NCBI RefSeq assembly: GCF_030657335.1
Contig: NZ_CP131039.1
Span: 496,001-560,000 of the forward strand
Direction: 5' to 3'
Source: Croceibacterium aestuarii
Lineage (GTDB): Bacteria; Pseudomonadota; Alphaproteobacteria; Sphingomonadales; Sphingomonadaceae
Length of the DNA: 64,000 nucleotides
Positions 11,300 through 20,153 of the stretch are shown in pieces; position 1 is the first letter of the stretch, and every line of letters starts with the position of its first letter. Both the position numbers and the translations under genes were made by a program. The notes below the pieces were generated by a model. The model had not been told where the DNA came from, searched no databases, and worked only from the letters and a program-made list of their open reading frames with translations.

Positions 11300-12856
11300 C
11301 TACTCCGCTTCCTCCCACGCCAGCACCGGCTTCCTCGCGGCCAGCGTCTCGTCAAGGCGGCGGCGGGGAGCGAGTTGCGGCGCTTGGTGCAGGCTCTCGT
11401 CGCCCGCGCGGCAGCGTTCGGCGACCGAGCGCAGCGCGAGGATGAACTGGTCGAGCGTCGCCTTGCTCTCGCACTCGGTCGGCTCGACCAGCATGGCCCC
11501 GTGAACGACCAGCGGGAAGTACATGGTCATCGGGTGAAACCCCTCGTCAATCAATGCTTTGGCGAGATCGAGTGTGGCAATTTCCTCGGCAAATCCCTTG
11601 TCGCCGAACAGCGCCTCGTGCATGCACGGCCCGCTGGCGCCGAAGGGCGCGAAGAGCACGTCCTCGCAGCTTCTGAGGATATAGTTGGCATTGAGCACGG
11701 CGTCGCCCGAGACCTGCCGCAGCCCGTCGGCTCCATGGCTGAGGATATAGGCCAGTGCGCGGGTGAACATGCCCATCTGGCCATGGAAGGCGGCCAATCG
11801 GCCTAGGCTCTGCGGTGCGGCATCGGTGCCGTCCTCCTCCTCGATCAGTTCGAGTCCGGCGGCGGACCTGCGGACGAAGGGAAGCGGCGCGAACGGCATC
11901 AGCGCTTCGCTCAGCACCACAGGCCCCGAACCCGGGCCGCCGCCGCCGTGGGGGGTGGAGAAGGTCTTGTGCAGGTTGATGTGCATGGCATCGACGCCGA
12001 GATCGCCCGGTCGGACCCGGCCGACGATGGCGTTGAAATTGGCGCCGTCGCAGTAGACGAAGGCCCCGGCGGCGTGGACCGCGTCGGAAATCGCCTTCAT
12101 TTCGCGCTCGAACAGCCCGCAGGTGTTGGGATTTGTGATCATTACCGCGGCCACATCGGCACCCAGACGCGCCACAAGCGCACCCAGGTCGACCCGACCG
12201 GCGGCTGTGGCGGGGATGTTCTCGACCCGGTAGCCGGCGAAGGCGGCGGTCGCCGGGTTGGTGCCATGCGCGCTCTCCGGAACGAGAATGACCGAGCGGG
12301 CATCGCCGCGCGCCTCGAGCGCGGCGCGGATGGTGAGGATGCCGCACAGCTCGCCGTGTGCGCCGGCCTTGGGACTCATCGCCACCCCCGCCATGCCGGT
12401 GAGGGTGACCAGCCAGTGCGCCAGTTCGTCGATCACCCCGAGCGCGCCCTGGACCGTCGATTCGGGCTGCAGCGGATGCAGATCGGCGAAGCCGGGCATG
12501 CGCGCGATCTTCTCGTTGAGGCGCGGGTTGTGCTTCATCGTGCAGGAGCCGAGCGGGAAAATGCCGCAGTCGATGGCATAGTTCTGGCGGCTGAGGCGCG
12601 TGTAGTGGCGCACGGTCTCGGGCTCGGACAGGCCGGGCAAGCCGAAGCTTTCGGCGCGGCCCAGACCGCCGAGGCGGTTCGCGCCGGAGGACGGCTCGGG
12701 AAGGTCGACACCGCAAGTGCCGGTCCCGCCGATCTCGAAGATCAGCGGCTCTTCGAGCATCAGCCCGCGGTTGCCGGTCACGGTCTCGATCCCGCTCGCC
12801 CCCTCCGGCGCTTCGGGCGTTCCCGGCTTCCAGCCGCTGGTGTTGGGCGCGTTCAT
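11300..12856 (-). CDS. gcvPB: glycine dehydrogenase (decarboxylating), subunit 2
   Basis: A protein of 518 residues, the C-terminal half of split P-protein of the glycine cleavage system. It binds PLP through the Lys in [15 protein letters not shown] (about residue 280). Other family blocks are [36 protein letters not shown] and [11 protein letters not shown]. Together with GcvPA it decarboxylates glycine and loads aminomethyl onto GcvH. Its ATG overlaps the gcvPA stop, so it is coupled and last in the operon gcvT-H-PA-PB. Confidence 0.95.
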   Translation of the reverse strand: MNAPNTSGWKPGTPEAPEGASGIETVTGNRGLMLEEPLIFEIGGTGTCGVDLPEPSSGANRLGGLGRAESFGLPGLSEPETVRHYTRLSRQNYAIDCGIFPLGSCTMKHNPRLNEKIARMPGFADLHPLQPESTVQGALGVIDELAHWLVTLTGMAGVAMSPKAGAHGELCGILTIRAALEARGDARSVILVPESAHGTNPATAAFAGYRVENIPATAAGRVDLGALVARLGADVAAVMITNPNTCGLFEREMKAISDAVHAAGAFVYCDGANFNAIVGRVRPGDLGVDAMHINLHKTFSTPHGGGGPGSGPVVLSEALMPFAPLPFVRRSAAGLELIEEEDGTDAAPQSLGRLAAFHGQMGMFTRALAYILSHGADGLRQVSGDAVLNANYILRSCEDVLFAPFGASGPCMHEALFGDKGFAEEIATLDLAKALIDEGFHPMTMYFPLVVHGAMLVEPTECESKATLDQFILALRSVAERCRAGDESLHQAPQLAPRRRLDETLAARKPVLAWEEAE

Positions 12857-14220
12857 GCCAGGCACTCCTGCAGGGCGGAGGCCAGGGCCTCGATATCCTC
12901 TTCGGTCACGGTTTCGGTCACGGCGAGCACGATGCCGTTCTCGCGCCCTTCGCCATCGGGGTAGAGGCGGCCGAGCGAGACGCCCGCGAGCACGCCCTTC
13001 TCCGCCAGTTCGCGCACCAGCGGGCGGGTTTCGACCGGCAGGCGCACGGTAAACTCGTTGAAGAACGCCGTATTGAGCACCTCCACCCCCGGCACTTGCG
13101 CGAGCCGGTCGGCTGTCCGGCAGGCGAGGCGGTGGTTCTCGGCCGCGAGCGCGCGCAGGCCCTTTTCGCCGAGCAGCGTCATGTGGATCGAGAAGGCCAG
13201 CGCGCACAGGCCGGCATTGGTGCAGATGTTGCTCGTCGCCTTCTCGCGGCGGATGTGCTGTTCGCGAGTCGAGAGCGTGAGGACGAAGCCGCGCTTGCCC
13301 TCGGCATCGACCGTCTCGCCGCACAGCCGCCCGGGCATCTGCCGTACGTGCTTCGGGTCGCGCACCGCAAACAGGCCGAGATAGGGCCCGCCGAACTGCA
13401 GCCCGACGCCCAATGCCTGGCCTTCGCCGACGACGATATCGGCGCCCATCTCGCCGGGCGATTTGAGCGCCCCCAGCGCGACCGGCTCGGTCACCACCGC
13501 GACGAGCAGCGCGCCCGCTTCGCGGCAGGCATCGGCCAGCGCGGTCATGTCGCCGATGCGCCCGAGGATGTCGGGATATTGTACCACGACGCAGCCGGTC
13601 TCGCCGTCCACGGCATCCGCCAGCGCGGCGAAATCGGTCTCGGCGCTCAGCGTCGGCAGTGCGTAGTCGACCTGGTGACCGTCGAACTTGGCCATCGTCT
13701 GCGCGGTCGAGACATAGTGCGGGTGCAATCCGTTGGAGATGATTGCTTTGCTGCGCCTGGTCACCCGCCCGGCCATGGCGATCGCTTCCCAGCACGCGGT
13801 CGAGCCGTCGTACATCGAAGCGTTGGCCACCGCGCAGCCCAGCAGCCGCGCGACCTGGCTCTGGAACTCGAACAGCATCTGCAGCGTGCCCTGGGCGATT
13901 TCGGGCTGGTAGGGCGTGTAGGCGGTGAGGAACTCGCCGCGCTGGATCAGGTGGTCGACGCTCGCCGGGATATGGTGGCGGTAGGCTCCCGCGCCGAGGA
14001 AGAACGGCGCGTCGGCTGCCGCAAGGTTCTGCTTGGAGAGCGCGCGCATGTGCCGCTCGACCGTCATCTCGCTGGCGTGCGGGGGCAGGCCGTCGATCGG
14101 GCCATCGAGATAGTGCTCGGCCGGAACGTCGGCGAACAGGGCATCGATGGTCGGCGCGCCGATGACATCGAGCATCGCCGCGCGGTCGGTGTCCGTGAGG
14201 GGGAGGTAGCGCATATCCAA
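12853..14220 (-). CDS. gcvPA: glycine dehydrogenase (decarboxylating), subunit 1
   Basis: A protein of 455 residues, the N-terminal half of the two-gene P-protein. Conserved stretches include FLGAGAYRHHIPASVDHL, FLTAYTPYQPEIAQGTLQ, NASMYDGSTACWEA and CVVVQYPDILG. It forms an alpha2beta2 complex with GcvPB. ATG 14220 is used; a second ATG two codons later (14214) is equally possible. The start lies only four bases beyond a paired palindromic repeat that fills the gcvH-gcvPA gap, so that hairpin may affect how much P-protein is made relative to GcvT and GcvH. Confidence 0.94.
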   Translation of the reverse strand: MDMRYLPLTDTDRAAMLDVIGAPTIDALFADVPAEHYLDGPIDGLPPHASEMTVERHMRALSKQNLAAADAPFFLGAGAYRHHIPASVDHLIQRGEFLTAYTPYQPEIAQGTLQMLFEFQSQVARLLGCAVANASMYDGSTACWEAIAMAGRVTRRSKAIISNGLHPHYVSTAQTMAKFDGHQVDYALPTLSAETDFAALADAVDGETGCVVVQYPDILGRIGDMTALADACREAGALLVAVVTEPVALGALKSPGEMGADIVVGEGQALGVGLQFGGPYLGLFAVRDPKHVRQMPGRLCGETVDAEGKRGFVLTLSTREQHIRREKATSNICTNAGLCALAFSIHMTLLGEKGLRALAAENHRLACRTADRLAQVPGVEVLNTAFFNEFTVRLPVETRPLVRELAEKGVLAGVSLGRLYPDGEGRENGIVLAVTETVTEEDIEALASALQECLA

Positions 14221-14224
14221 CTTT

Positions 14225-14305
14225 CGTCATCCCAGCGGAAGCCGGGATCGGTTGCAGCAATGTCTTGCCTTGCCGAGAGCGGTCCCAGCTTTCGCTGGGA
14301 CGACG
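14225..14305. repeat. REPIN-like paired repeat inside the gcv operon
   Basis: Arms of 25 bases at 14225-14249 and 14281-14305 are inverted copies (21 of 25 positions). Each holds a dyad of the form CCCAGCGAAAGCTGGG. The element occupies almost the whole space between the gcvH stop codon (14307-14309) and the gcvPA start (14220). Its sequence family differs from the repeat at 4741-4832, although both begin with CGTCA. Confidence 0.8.
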
Positions 14306-14306
14306 A

Positions 14307-14678
14307 TCAGAGCGAGGCCACGAAATCCTTGTACGCCGCCTCGTCCATCAGGCCTTCGAGCTCCGCGGCGTCGGACACCGTCAGCTTGTAGAACCAGCCG
14401 TCGGTCTCGGGCGCGGTGTTGACCAGCGCGGGGTCGTCCTCGAGCGCGGCGTTGCCTTCGGTCACGATGCCGCTGACCGGCGAATAGACGTCGCTCGCCG
14501 CCTTGACGCTCTCGACCACCGCGGCTTCCTTGCCTTTGGCAAGGCTGTCGCCGGCCGCGGGGACCTCGACGAAGACGATGTCGCCGAGCTGCTCCTGCGC
14601 ATAGTCGGTGATGCCGATGGTGGCGGCGTCGCCGTCGACATCGATCCATTCATGGTCCTCGGTAAAGTAACGCGGCAT
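14307..14678 (-). CDS. gcvH: glycine cleavage system H protein
   Basis: A lipoyl carrier protein of 123 residues that shuttles the aminomethyl group from P-protein to T-protein. It has the standard opening [15 protein letters not shown] and the lipoylation site region [20 protein letters not shown], where the Lys in ESVKA is the modified residue. The C-terminal part [19 protein letters not shown] is also typical. Length is normal. It overlaps the gcvT stop by one base. Confidence 0.96.
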   Translation of the reverse strand: MPRYFTEDHEWIDVDGDAATIGITDYAQEQLGDIVFVEVPAAGDSLAKGKEAAVVESVKAASDVYSPVSGIVTEGNAALEDDPALVNTAPETDGWFYKLTVSDAAELEGLMDEAAYKDFVASL

Positions 14679-15853
14679 CAGGCGGCTCCTTTGCGGAAAT
14701 AGCGGTGCGGAACGAAAGGCATCGGGACGACCCGGGCGGGCAAGCGTTTGCCGCGCACTTCGAGTTCGAGTTGGGTGCCCTCAGACGAATGGGCAGCGTC
14801 GACGTAAGCCATCGCAATCGGATGCCCGAGCGTTGGAGCGAAGCCGCCGCTGGTAACCGTGCCGACCTGGCGGTCCCCCGCAAAGACGCCGGCCCCTTCG
14901 CGCGCGGCCATGCGGCCTTCGAGCGCGAGGCCGACGCGGCGGGTCGGCGTACCCTCTTCGAGAAGCTTGTCGATGCGTTCGGCGCCGGGAAAGCCGCCGG
15001 TCTTGCGCCGCGTCTTGCCGATGGCGAATGCGAGCCCGGCGCTGACCGGGTCGGTTTCATCCGAAAGGTCGTGGCCGTAGAGCGGCAGCCCGGCCTCGAG
15101 CCGCAGCGAATCGCGCGCGCCGAGACCGGCCGGCTTGATTTCCAGCTCGGCCATCAACCGCCCGGCGAGCTGTTCGGCTTGGCTCGCAGCGACCGAGATC
15201 TCGAACCCGTCTTCGCCGGTATAGCCCGAGCGGGTGACGATCAAATCGAGCTCGCCGAAGGCCCAGCGCTTGGCCTCCATGAAGCCGAAATCGGCGGTAA
15301 TCCCGCGCATCGCGCGCTCGAGAGCGGTCGCCGCATCGGGCCCCTGCAAAGCCAGCAGCGCGCGCTCGTCGAGATGGTTGAGGCCGATCTCGTCGGGCAG
15401 GAACTCGCGCAAGTGGCCGATATCGTCCCACTTGGTCGCACCGTTGACGACGAGGTAATAGGCCGGTTCGCCCCAGTGCCCTTGGGTGCCCGCCTCCTCG
15501 TCGCCTTCGATCCAGCGGGTAAGATTGGTGACCATCAGATCGTCGAGAATGCCGCCGTCCTCGCCCAGCAGCAGCGAATAGCGCACCTTGCCGGGCTTGA
15601 GCGACGAGACGTCGGCCGGAAGCAAGGCTTCGAGCGCGGCGGCCGCGCCGGCACCGGTGACCATGAGCTGGCCCATGTGGCTGACGTCGAACAGCCCGGC
15701 GTGGCTGCGGGTCCATTCGTGCTCGGCGAGAATGCCTTCGTACTGGATCGGCATAGCGTAGCCGGCGAAACCGACCATGCGCGCGCCGTGGGCGCGGTGC
15801 CAGGCATCGAGCGGAAGCTTTTCGAGGGTTGCGGGGGCCTGGTCTTCGCTCAT
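14678..15853 (-). CDS. gcvT: glycine cleavage system aminomethyltransferase (T protein)
   Basis: A protein of 391 residues that transfers the methylene from aminomethyl-GcvH to tetrahydrofolate, releasing ammonia. Family blocks seen are [56 protein letters not shown] and [26 protein letters not shown] contributes the folate/catalytic site. It is the first gene of the operon and its leader is a tandem glycine riboswitch. The ATG at 15853 is preceded by a weak CGGGA ribosome site that can pair with the end of the second aptamer. Confidence 0.95.
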   Translation of the reverse strand: MSEDQAPATLEKLPLDAWHRAHGARMVGFAGYAMPIQYEGILAEHEWTRSHAGLFDVSHMGQLMVTGAGAAAALEALLPADVSSLKPGKVRYSLLLGEDGGILDDLMVTNLTRWIEGDEEAGTQGHWGEPAYYLVVNGATKWDDIGHLREFLPDEIGLNHLDERALLALQGPDAATALERAMRGITADFGFMEAKRWAFGELDLIVTRSGYTGEDGFEISVAASQAEQLAGRLMAELEIKPAGLGARDSLRLEAGLPLYGHDLSDETDPVSAGLAFAIGKTRRKTGGFPGAERIDKLLEEGTPTRRVGLALEGRMAAREGAGVFAGDRQVGTVTSGGFAPTLGHPIAMAYVDAAHSSEGTQLELEVRGKRLPARVVPMPFVPHRYFRKGAA

Positions 15854-15860
15854 CTTACGT

Positions 15861-15919
15861 CCCGACAGTCGGCGGCGATGCCCGGGATGGGCCTCTGAAC
15901 CATTGCCCCCTCTGTCGGG
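15861..15919 (-). promoter_or_regulatory. anti-ribosome-site pairing in the riboswitch platform
   Basis: The last aptamer strand contains CCCGACAG (plus coordinates 15912-15919). An exact complement, CTGTCGGG, lies at 15861-15868, overlapping the presumed ribosome site seven bases before the gcvT ATG. The two eight-base strands can pair perfectly. Doing so would break the closing AGAG strand of aptamer 2. This gives a simple translational ON switch: ligand-bound aptamer frees the ribosome site. The pairing is visible; the mechanism is inferred. Confidence 0.6.
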
Positions 15920-16093
15920 AAACCTGAGAGCCTGGCGCCGCTGTCGCGGCACTTACACCGTCGGTGGCCTCCGCGTGGACGGCGAAGACGCTTTCCAGAG
16001 TGCCCTGCCGACCCCGCGATCCATTCGCCTGAGAGATTCCGGGGCGGTTGCTCCTTCGGCGGCAGCGGACACGTCCGCTGCGCTCTCTCGCGG
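15906..16093 (-). ncRNA. tandem glycine riboswitch upstream of gcvT
   Basis: On the minus strand two successive glycine aptamers are readable. Aptamer 1 spans about 16093-16014: CCGCGAGAGAG pairs with the closing TCGCGG, and it holds CGCCGAAGGAGCAACC and CTCTCAGGCGAATGGA. Aptamer 2 spans about 16001-15906: it begins ACTCTGGAAAGCG, holds CACCGACGGTGTAAGT and CTCTCAGGTTTCCCG, and ends ACAGAGGGGG. These are the conserved GcvT-class aptamer landmarks. The expression platform is short. The glycine-cleavage genes that follow are the classical target, and ligand binding is normally an ON signal. Confidence 0.95.
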
Positions 16094-16097
16094 TCCG

Positions 16098-16115
16098 GCC
16101 GGGGCATGCCCCGGC
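16098..16115. repeat. perfect 18-base palindrome before the gcv leader
   Basis: GCCGGGGCATGCCCCGGC is a perfect palindrome a few bases upstream of aptamer 1 as transcribed. It could be a protein-binding site or simply an upstream hairpin of the leader. Nothing in the sequence identifies the binding protein. Confidence 0.5.
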
Positions 16116-16198
16116 GGGCACAGTCGTTTCGCGCGAAACTTTCCTTCGGTCAATCGGAAAGAGGATTCCTAGCAGAGAGTCTTGGTGTCCCCTGTCAC

Positions 16199-16280
16199 AC
16201 CGGACCTGGTCCGGGGTTGTGCCTTCTTTCGGCATTGGCGCTGGAAGAGCGAGCACCGGCCCGGAACAAGTCCGGGCCGG
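16199..16280. repeat. paired GC-rich palindromes between the quinoprotein and gcv leader
   Basis: Two short palindromes, one around CCGGACCTGGTCCGGGG (16200-16216) and one around GCCCGGAACAAGTCCGGGC (16259-16277), lie about 40 bases apart. They resemble another class of dispersed intergenic repeats. They sit 3' of the quinohemoprotein gene and may help end or stabilise its message. No T-run follows, so a classical terminator is not evident. The stretch 15854-16310 holds no protein gene, only the riboswitch and these repeats. Confidence 0.6.
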
Positions 16281-16310
16281 CTGGCGCGGGGTTGGGCCAG
16301 GAAGGGCTCG

Positions 16311-18362
16311 CTATCCCTCCCAGTCCTCGTTGGCCCGGGCGATGAGGTAGGCGTGGATGGCCTTGGCCTGCGCCTCGTCGAGCGTGTCGGCGAAGCTCGC
16401 CATGCCGTTCTTGGCGCGCTTGCCGCCGAGCACGATGTCGAGAAATTCGTCGTGCGTCGTCGGCGCCATGTGCCGCAGGTCCTTTACCCCGCCGCGCGCC
16501 GCGGCGCCGTGGCAGAGCGAACAGTGCTCGGCATAGAGCGCCTCCCCCTGCGCCACCGTTTCGGCGCTTGCTTCGAGTTTCGGCGGCGGGAGCAGTTCGG
16601 GCACCGCGAAAGACTCGGCCGGCATCGGCGGCAGCTTGGCGGTGCCGCCGAGCTTGAACACCAGCAGCCGCGGCTTGCCGAGAACGAGCTTGGAGTAACT
16701 GGCCTTTTCGACATGGGCGAGGCCGCCGCCCCACCCGGCGTTGACGGCGATGTATTGCACCCCGTCCACCATGTAGGAAATCGGCGCGGCGATCGGCACC
16801 TGCTGGACGGGCATCTCCCAGACCTTCTCGCCGGTGTCGGCGCGATAGGCGGCGAAGGTCGTACCGATCTTGCCCTGGAACACGAGGTTGCCGGCGGTGG
16901 CGAGCACGCCGCCGCTGCCCTTCTGCTCGTTCGGGGTGCGCCAGACCTCGCGCTGGGCGACCGGATCCCAGGCCATGAGCCAGCCCTTCGAATGGGCATC
17001 GGCGTATTCCGCCTGTCGCTTGCGTTCTTCCCCGGCGCCCATGAAACTGGTGCCGAGCCCGCCCTTGGCCGGATCGTAGCTCGGCGCAGCGGAATAGCTC
17101 ATCCAGGTTTCGGTCACCGGGATATAGACCAGCCCGGTCTTCGGGCTGAACGCCATCGGGTTCCAGTTGTGCGCCCCGCCGGCGGCCGGCGAGACGAGGA
17201 CCGGGTCCTCGCCGTAGCGCACTTGCGGGTTCTCGATCGGCCGGCCGGTTGTCATGTCGACGCCGCTGGCCCAGTTGATCGGCACGATGTTCCTGGCGCC
17301 GAGCAGCTCGCCGGTCTTGCGGTCGAGAACGTAGAAGAAGCCGTTCTTGGGCGCCTGCATCAGCACCTGCCGCTTCTTCCCGTCGATCACCAGATCCGTG
17401 AGGATCATCGGCTGGACCGCGGTGTAGTCCCATTCCTCGCCCGGCGTGGTCTGGTAGTGCCAGCGGTATTCGCCGGTCTTGACGTCGACCGCCACGATCG
17501 AGGCGAGGAACAGGTTGTCGCCGCCGCCCGGGCTGCGCCATTTCTGCGCCCAGGGCGAGCCGTTGCCGACCCCGATATAGACCAGGCCGAGCTTGGGATC
17601 GTAGGCCATCGCGTCCCACGCCGTGCCGCCGCCGCCGGCCTTCCACCACTCCCCGGTCCAGGTCTTCGCGGCCATCGCCATCGCCGCGTTCTCGAACCCG
17701 TCGGCCGGATTGCCCGGCACGGTGTAGAAGCGCCACGCCTGCGCGCCGGTCGCCGCGTCGTAGGCCGTGACGTAGCCGCGCACGCCGCGCTCGGCCCCGC
17801 CGTTGCCGATCAGCACCTTGCCGTCGTAGACCCGCGGCGCCCCGGTGATCGTGTAAGGCCAGGCGTTGTCGACCGTGAGCACCGACCAGACCGGCTGGCC
17901 GCTCTTTGCGTCGAGGGCGATCAAGCGGCCGTCGAGCGTGGCGACATAGATGTTGCCGCCCCACGCCGCGAGCCCGCGGGTGACGATGTCGCAGCAGGCC
18001 AGCCGCCCGAACTTGAGCGGAACGTGCGGGTCGTAGCTCCACAGCTTCTTGCCGGTCGCCGCGTCGTAGGCGGTGACGATATTCCACGGCTCGACGTCGA
18101 AGAGCACCCCGTCGACGACCAGCGGTGTCGCTTCCTGGCCGCGGTCGGTCGCTAGGTCGGCGTACCAGGCGAGGCCGAGCTGGCCGACGTTGCCGGCATT
18201 GATCTGGTCGAGCGGGCTGTAATGCTCTTCCGCGTAGGTGCGGCCGGTCGAGATCCATTCGCCCGGCGCCGGCGCGGCGAGGCGCGCATCGGCGACCCCG
18301 GCCGCGCCCGGCCCGGCAGCCGCCAGCAGGGCGGCGGCGGTTAAGACGGCAAGCGCTCGCAT
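16311..18362 (-). CDS. PQQ-dependent quinohemoprotein alcohol dehydrogenase-type enzyme
   Basis: A periplasmic protein of 683 residues: a signal peptide (MRALAVLTAAALLAAAGPGAAG), an eight-bladed PQQ propeller, and a C-terminal cytochrome c domain with a CSLCH heme site (about residue 605). The vicinal disulfide that stacks on PQQ is seen as RLACCDIVTRG. Tryptophan-docking repeats such as AYDAATGKKLWSYD and ALDAKSGQPVWSV recur. Such type II quinohemoproteins oxidise alcohols or aldehydes and pass electrons via heme c to the respiratory chain. The gene begins eight bases after the dioxygenase gene, so the two likely act on one pathway. The true substrate is not determinable. Confidence 0.88.
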   Translation of the reverse strand: MRALAVLTAAALLAAAGPGAAGVADARLAAPAPGEWISTGRTYAEEHYSPLDQINAGNVGQLGLAWYADLATDRGQEATPLVVDGVLFDVEPWNIVTAYDAATGKKLWSYDPHVPLKFGRLACCDIVTRGLAAWGGNIYVATLDGRLIALDAKSGQPVWSVLTVDNAWPYTITGAPRVYDGKVLIGNGGAERGVRGYVTAYDAATGAQAWRFYTVPGNPADGFENAAMAMAAKTWTGEWWKAGGGGTAWDAMAYDPKLGLVYIGVGNGSPWAQKWRSPGGGDNLFLASIVAVDVKTGEYRWHYQTTPGEEWDYTAVQPMILTDLVIDGKKRQVLMQAPKNGFFYVLDRKTGELLGARNIVPINWASGVDMTTGRPIENPQVRYGEDPVLVSPAAGGAHNWNPMAFSPKTGLVYIPVTETWMSYSAAPSYDPAKGGLGTSFMGAGEERKRQAEYADAHSKGWLMAWDPVAQREVWRTPNEQKGSGGVLATAGNLVFQGKIGTTFAAYRADTGEKVWEMPVQQVPIAAPISYMVDGVQYIAVNAGWGGGLAHVEKASYSKLVLGKPRLLVFKLGGTAKLPPMPAESFAVPELLPPPKLEASAETVAQGEALYAEHCSLCHGAAARGGVKDLRHMAPTTHDEFLDIVLGGKRAKNGMASFADTLDEAQAKAIHAYLIARANEDWEG

Positions 18363-18370
18363 CCGCGGTC

Positions 18371-19930
18371 TCAGGCCGAAGCCCCGGGGATGTCCTGCGC
18401 GCCAGCCCAGAAGCCGTGAACCTGGCCGACGACCTTGAACGGCATCTTGATCCGCGCGATCGGCCCATCGGCCGGACGCTTGGTGTCGAACAGGATCAGG
18501 TCGCTGCGCCCGGCTTCCTTCACGCTCGAGCCGATTCCGATCAGGTAGCCGTCGCCTTCGTCGGCGTCGGGCTTGCGCGGTACGAAGGTCATTTCCGAAA
18601 GCCGGTAGTCGGGCACGCTGAGCTGCCGGGTGGTCTTGTCGCCGTGGTCGATCATCCACCAGCCGCCGTTCCCCTGCAGATAGCCGTAGCGATAGGGCAG
18701 CGTGTGGAAGCGGTCGTCCTGGCGGCTGAGCACACCGGTAACCTCGGGGAAGATCGTTTCGACCTGGAAGGTGTCGTTGCTCTTCCTGGCCAGATCTACG
18801 GTGAAACGGCGGATATAGCCGGTCGCCTTGACCGGATCCCACGGCTCGTGGACGTTGGGGAAGAACGGGAACTGGTTCGCTTCGCCCCCGTCCATGTCGA
18901 CCGTGACCTTGTCGCCGTCGGACCACGCGCCCATCACGTGGGTGCAGAACAGGCTGTTGCCGGTGAACCACTTGATGTCCTTGCCGTCGCCGCCGCGGCG
19001 CATGATGCCGAGATAGCAGGGCAGCTTCGAATCGTAGGCGAAGTGCACGCCGCCGCGTTCCATCTGCGGCAGGTTGGCGGCCATGTTGGTCAGGTAGAGG
19101 ATGACGTGGCGCTGGGTCATCGCGAAGTCGTGCATCATCCCGGCATAGGGCGCCTCGACGGTGACCGACCAGTTGATGTTGCCCTGCCGGTCGGCGGAGA
19201 AGACATTGACGTCCTTCGACAGGAACCCGCCCGCCTCGTAGCCGAACGAGAGGTATTCGCCGGTGTAGGGGTCGATCTTGGGGTGCGCGGTGTGGGTCTG
19301 GCTCTGCAGCTTGCCGCCGAAGGTGTAGTAGTCGTCGGTGGTCTCGAGGGTGAGCGGGTCCATCGCCACGGGCGGACTGTCCTCCTTGAACACCAGCAGC
19401 TTGCCGTGGTGGACGAACAGCTGGGTGTTGGCCGTCCCGCGCGACAGACCCTTTACGCTCGGATCGTCGGTCATGTGGTTGCGGTACATTCCGAAGAGGC
19501 TGCGCCGCGCCTCGTGCTGGGCCTTCCAGCGCTGGGTCTGGGCGTAGCGCGTGCGGTAGTCGACGTGACCGTCCTTGATGCGGAACATCGAGACGTGGCC
19601 CTCGCCGTCGAACGGAATGTCGCCGGCGTACTTGTCGGGCTTGGGATACTGCGGGTCGGGCCCGACGCGGTAGAACACCCCGTCGAGGTCGCTGGGCAGC
19701 GAGCCTTCGACTTCGCAATCGTAGAGATCGATCTCGGCGCGGCTGTTGGTGCCGGCCGGGCCGCCCCCGAAGGCGCGCGGGTCGGCCGGGAAATCGACCT
19801 GCGGCGCCGGACCTTCGTAGGCGAGCGCCGGCCCGCCGCTGCCGAGCAGCGCCGCCCCGGTGCCGAGTGTCGCCGCTCCGCCAAGGAACGAGCGCCGCCC
19901 CAGGCTTGGTCCGTCAGTCCTGTCCGTCAT
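18371..19930 (-). CDS. Tat-exported carotenoid/stilbene cleavage dioxygenase
   Basis: A protein of 519 residues of the retinal-pigment/carotenoid oxygenase family with a nonheme iron held by four His. Candidates are the His in HTAHPKIDPYTG, MMHDFAMTQ, FCTHVMGAW and GQVHGFWAG. The N terminus is a twin-arginine signal (LGRRSFLGGAATLGTGAALL), which is unusual because most bacterial relatives are cytoplasmic. ATG 19930 is preceded by GGGAGAGGA and is chosen over ATG 19984. Relatives include lignostilbene dioxygenases and isoeugenol monooxygenase, which give vanillin-type aldehydes. The adjacent quinohemoprotein would fit oxidation of such a product in the periplasm. This coupling is an inference. 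Confidence 0.86.
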   Translation of the reverse strand: MTDRTDGPSLGRRSFLGGAATLGTGAALLGSGGPALAYEGPAPQVDFPADPRAFGGGPAGTNSRAEIDLYDCEVEGSLPSDLDGVFYRVGPDPQYPKPDKYAGDIPFDGEGHVSMFRIKDGHVDYRTRYAQTQRWKAQHEARRSLFGMYRNHMTDDPSVKGLSRGTANTQLFVHHGKLLVFKEDSPPVAMDPLTLETTDDYYTFGGKLQSQTHTAHPKIDPYTGEYLSFGYEAGGFLSKDVNVFSADRQGNINWSVTVEAPYAGMMHDFAMTQRHVILYLTNMAANLPQMERGGVHFAYDSKLPCYLGIMRRGGDGKDIKWFTGNSLFCTHVMGAWSDGDKVTVDMDGGEANQFPFFPNVHEPWDPVKATGYIRRFTVDLARKSNDTFQVETIFPEVTGVLSRQDDRFHTLPYRYGYLQGNGGWWMIDHGDKTTRQLSVPDYRLSEMTFVPRKPDADEGDGYLIGIGSSVKEAGRSDLILFDTKRPADGPIARIKMPFKVVGQVHGFWAGAQDIPGASA

Positions 19931-20087
19931 GTAAATCCTCTCCCGTCTGGGCAGCATTCTTGTCACATGCAAAAAGCTTTGCAAGCGCCGTTACGCCCGG
20001 CGCCGTGCGGAAACGTCGAATCCTGTGGTCGTTGGCATAGCATACGGGGGCGGCCTCAGCGCCGCGGCGCAGGGGGCTGAAGACGGT

Positions 20088-20115
20088 TGGCGCGGGTGGT
20101 GGGAATCGCACTCGC
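20088..20115 (-). repeat. tRNA 3'-end-like remnant, possible old attachment scar
   Basis: Read on the minus strand, this 28-base stretch looks like a tRNA 3' end: T-arm-like GCGAG-TGCGATT-CCCAC, acceptor CACCCGC, then G-CCA. The T-stem halves do not pair and no tRNA body precedes them, so it is not a tRNA gene. It matches the 3' end of the tRNA-Gly at 38099-38172 at 23 of 28 positions. It lies just outside the copper cluster. Alternatively it derives from another tRNA such as tRNA-Leu. Confidence 0.45.
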
Positions 20116-20153
20116 AATCGGCCCTCCGCAAATACCGCGCCCCCCGGCAGTCT

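Noticed and set aside
14678-15952. A longer gcvT starting at 15952
   Set aside because: The extra codons lie inside the glycine riboswitch aptamer; the ATG at 15853 matches the family start.
16182-18155. A 657-codon plus-strand frame opposite the quinohemoprotein
   Set aside because: Shadow caused by codon bias; the minus-strand gene has signal peptide, PQQ and heme motifs.
20088-20115. A functional tRNA gene on the minus strand
   Set aside because: Only a T-arm/acceptor-like 3' end is present, its T-stem halves do not pair, and no D-arm or anticodon arm precedes it.
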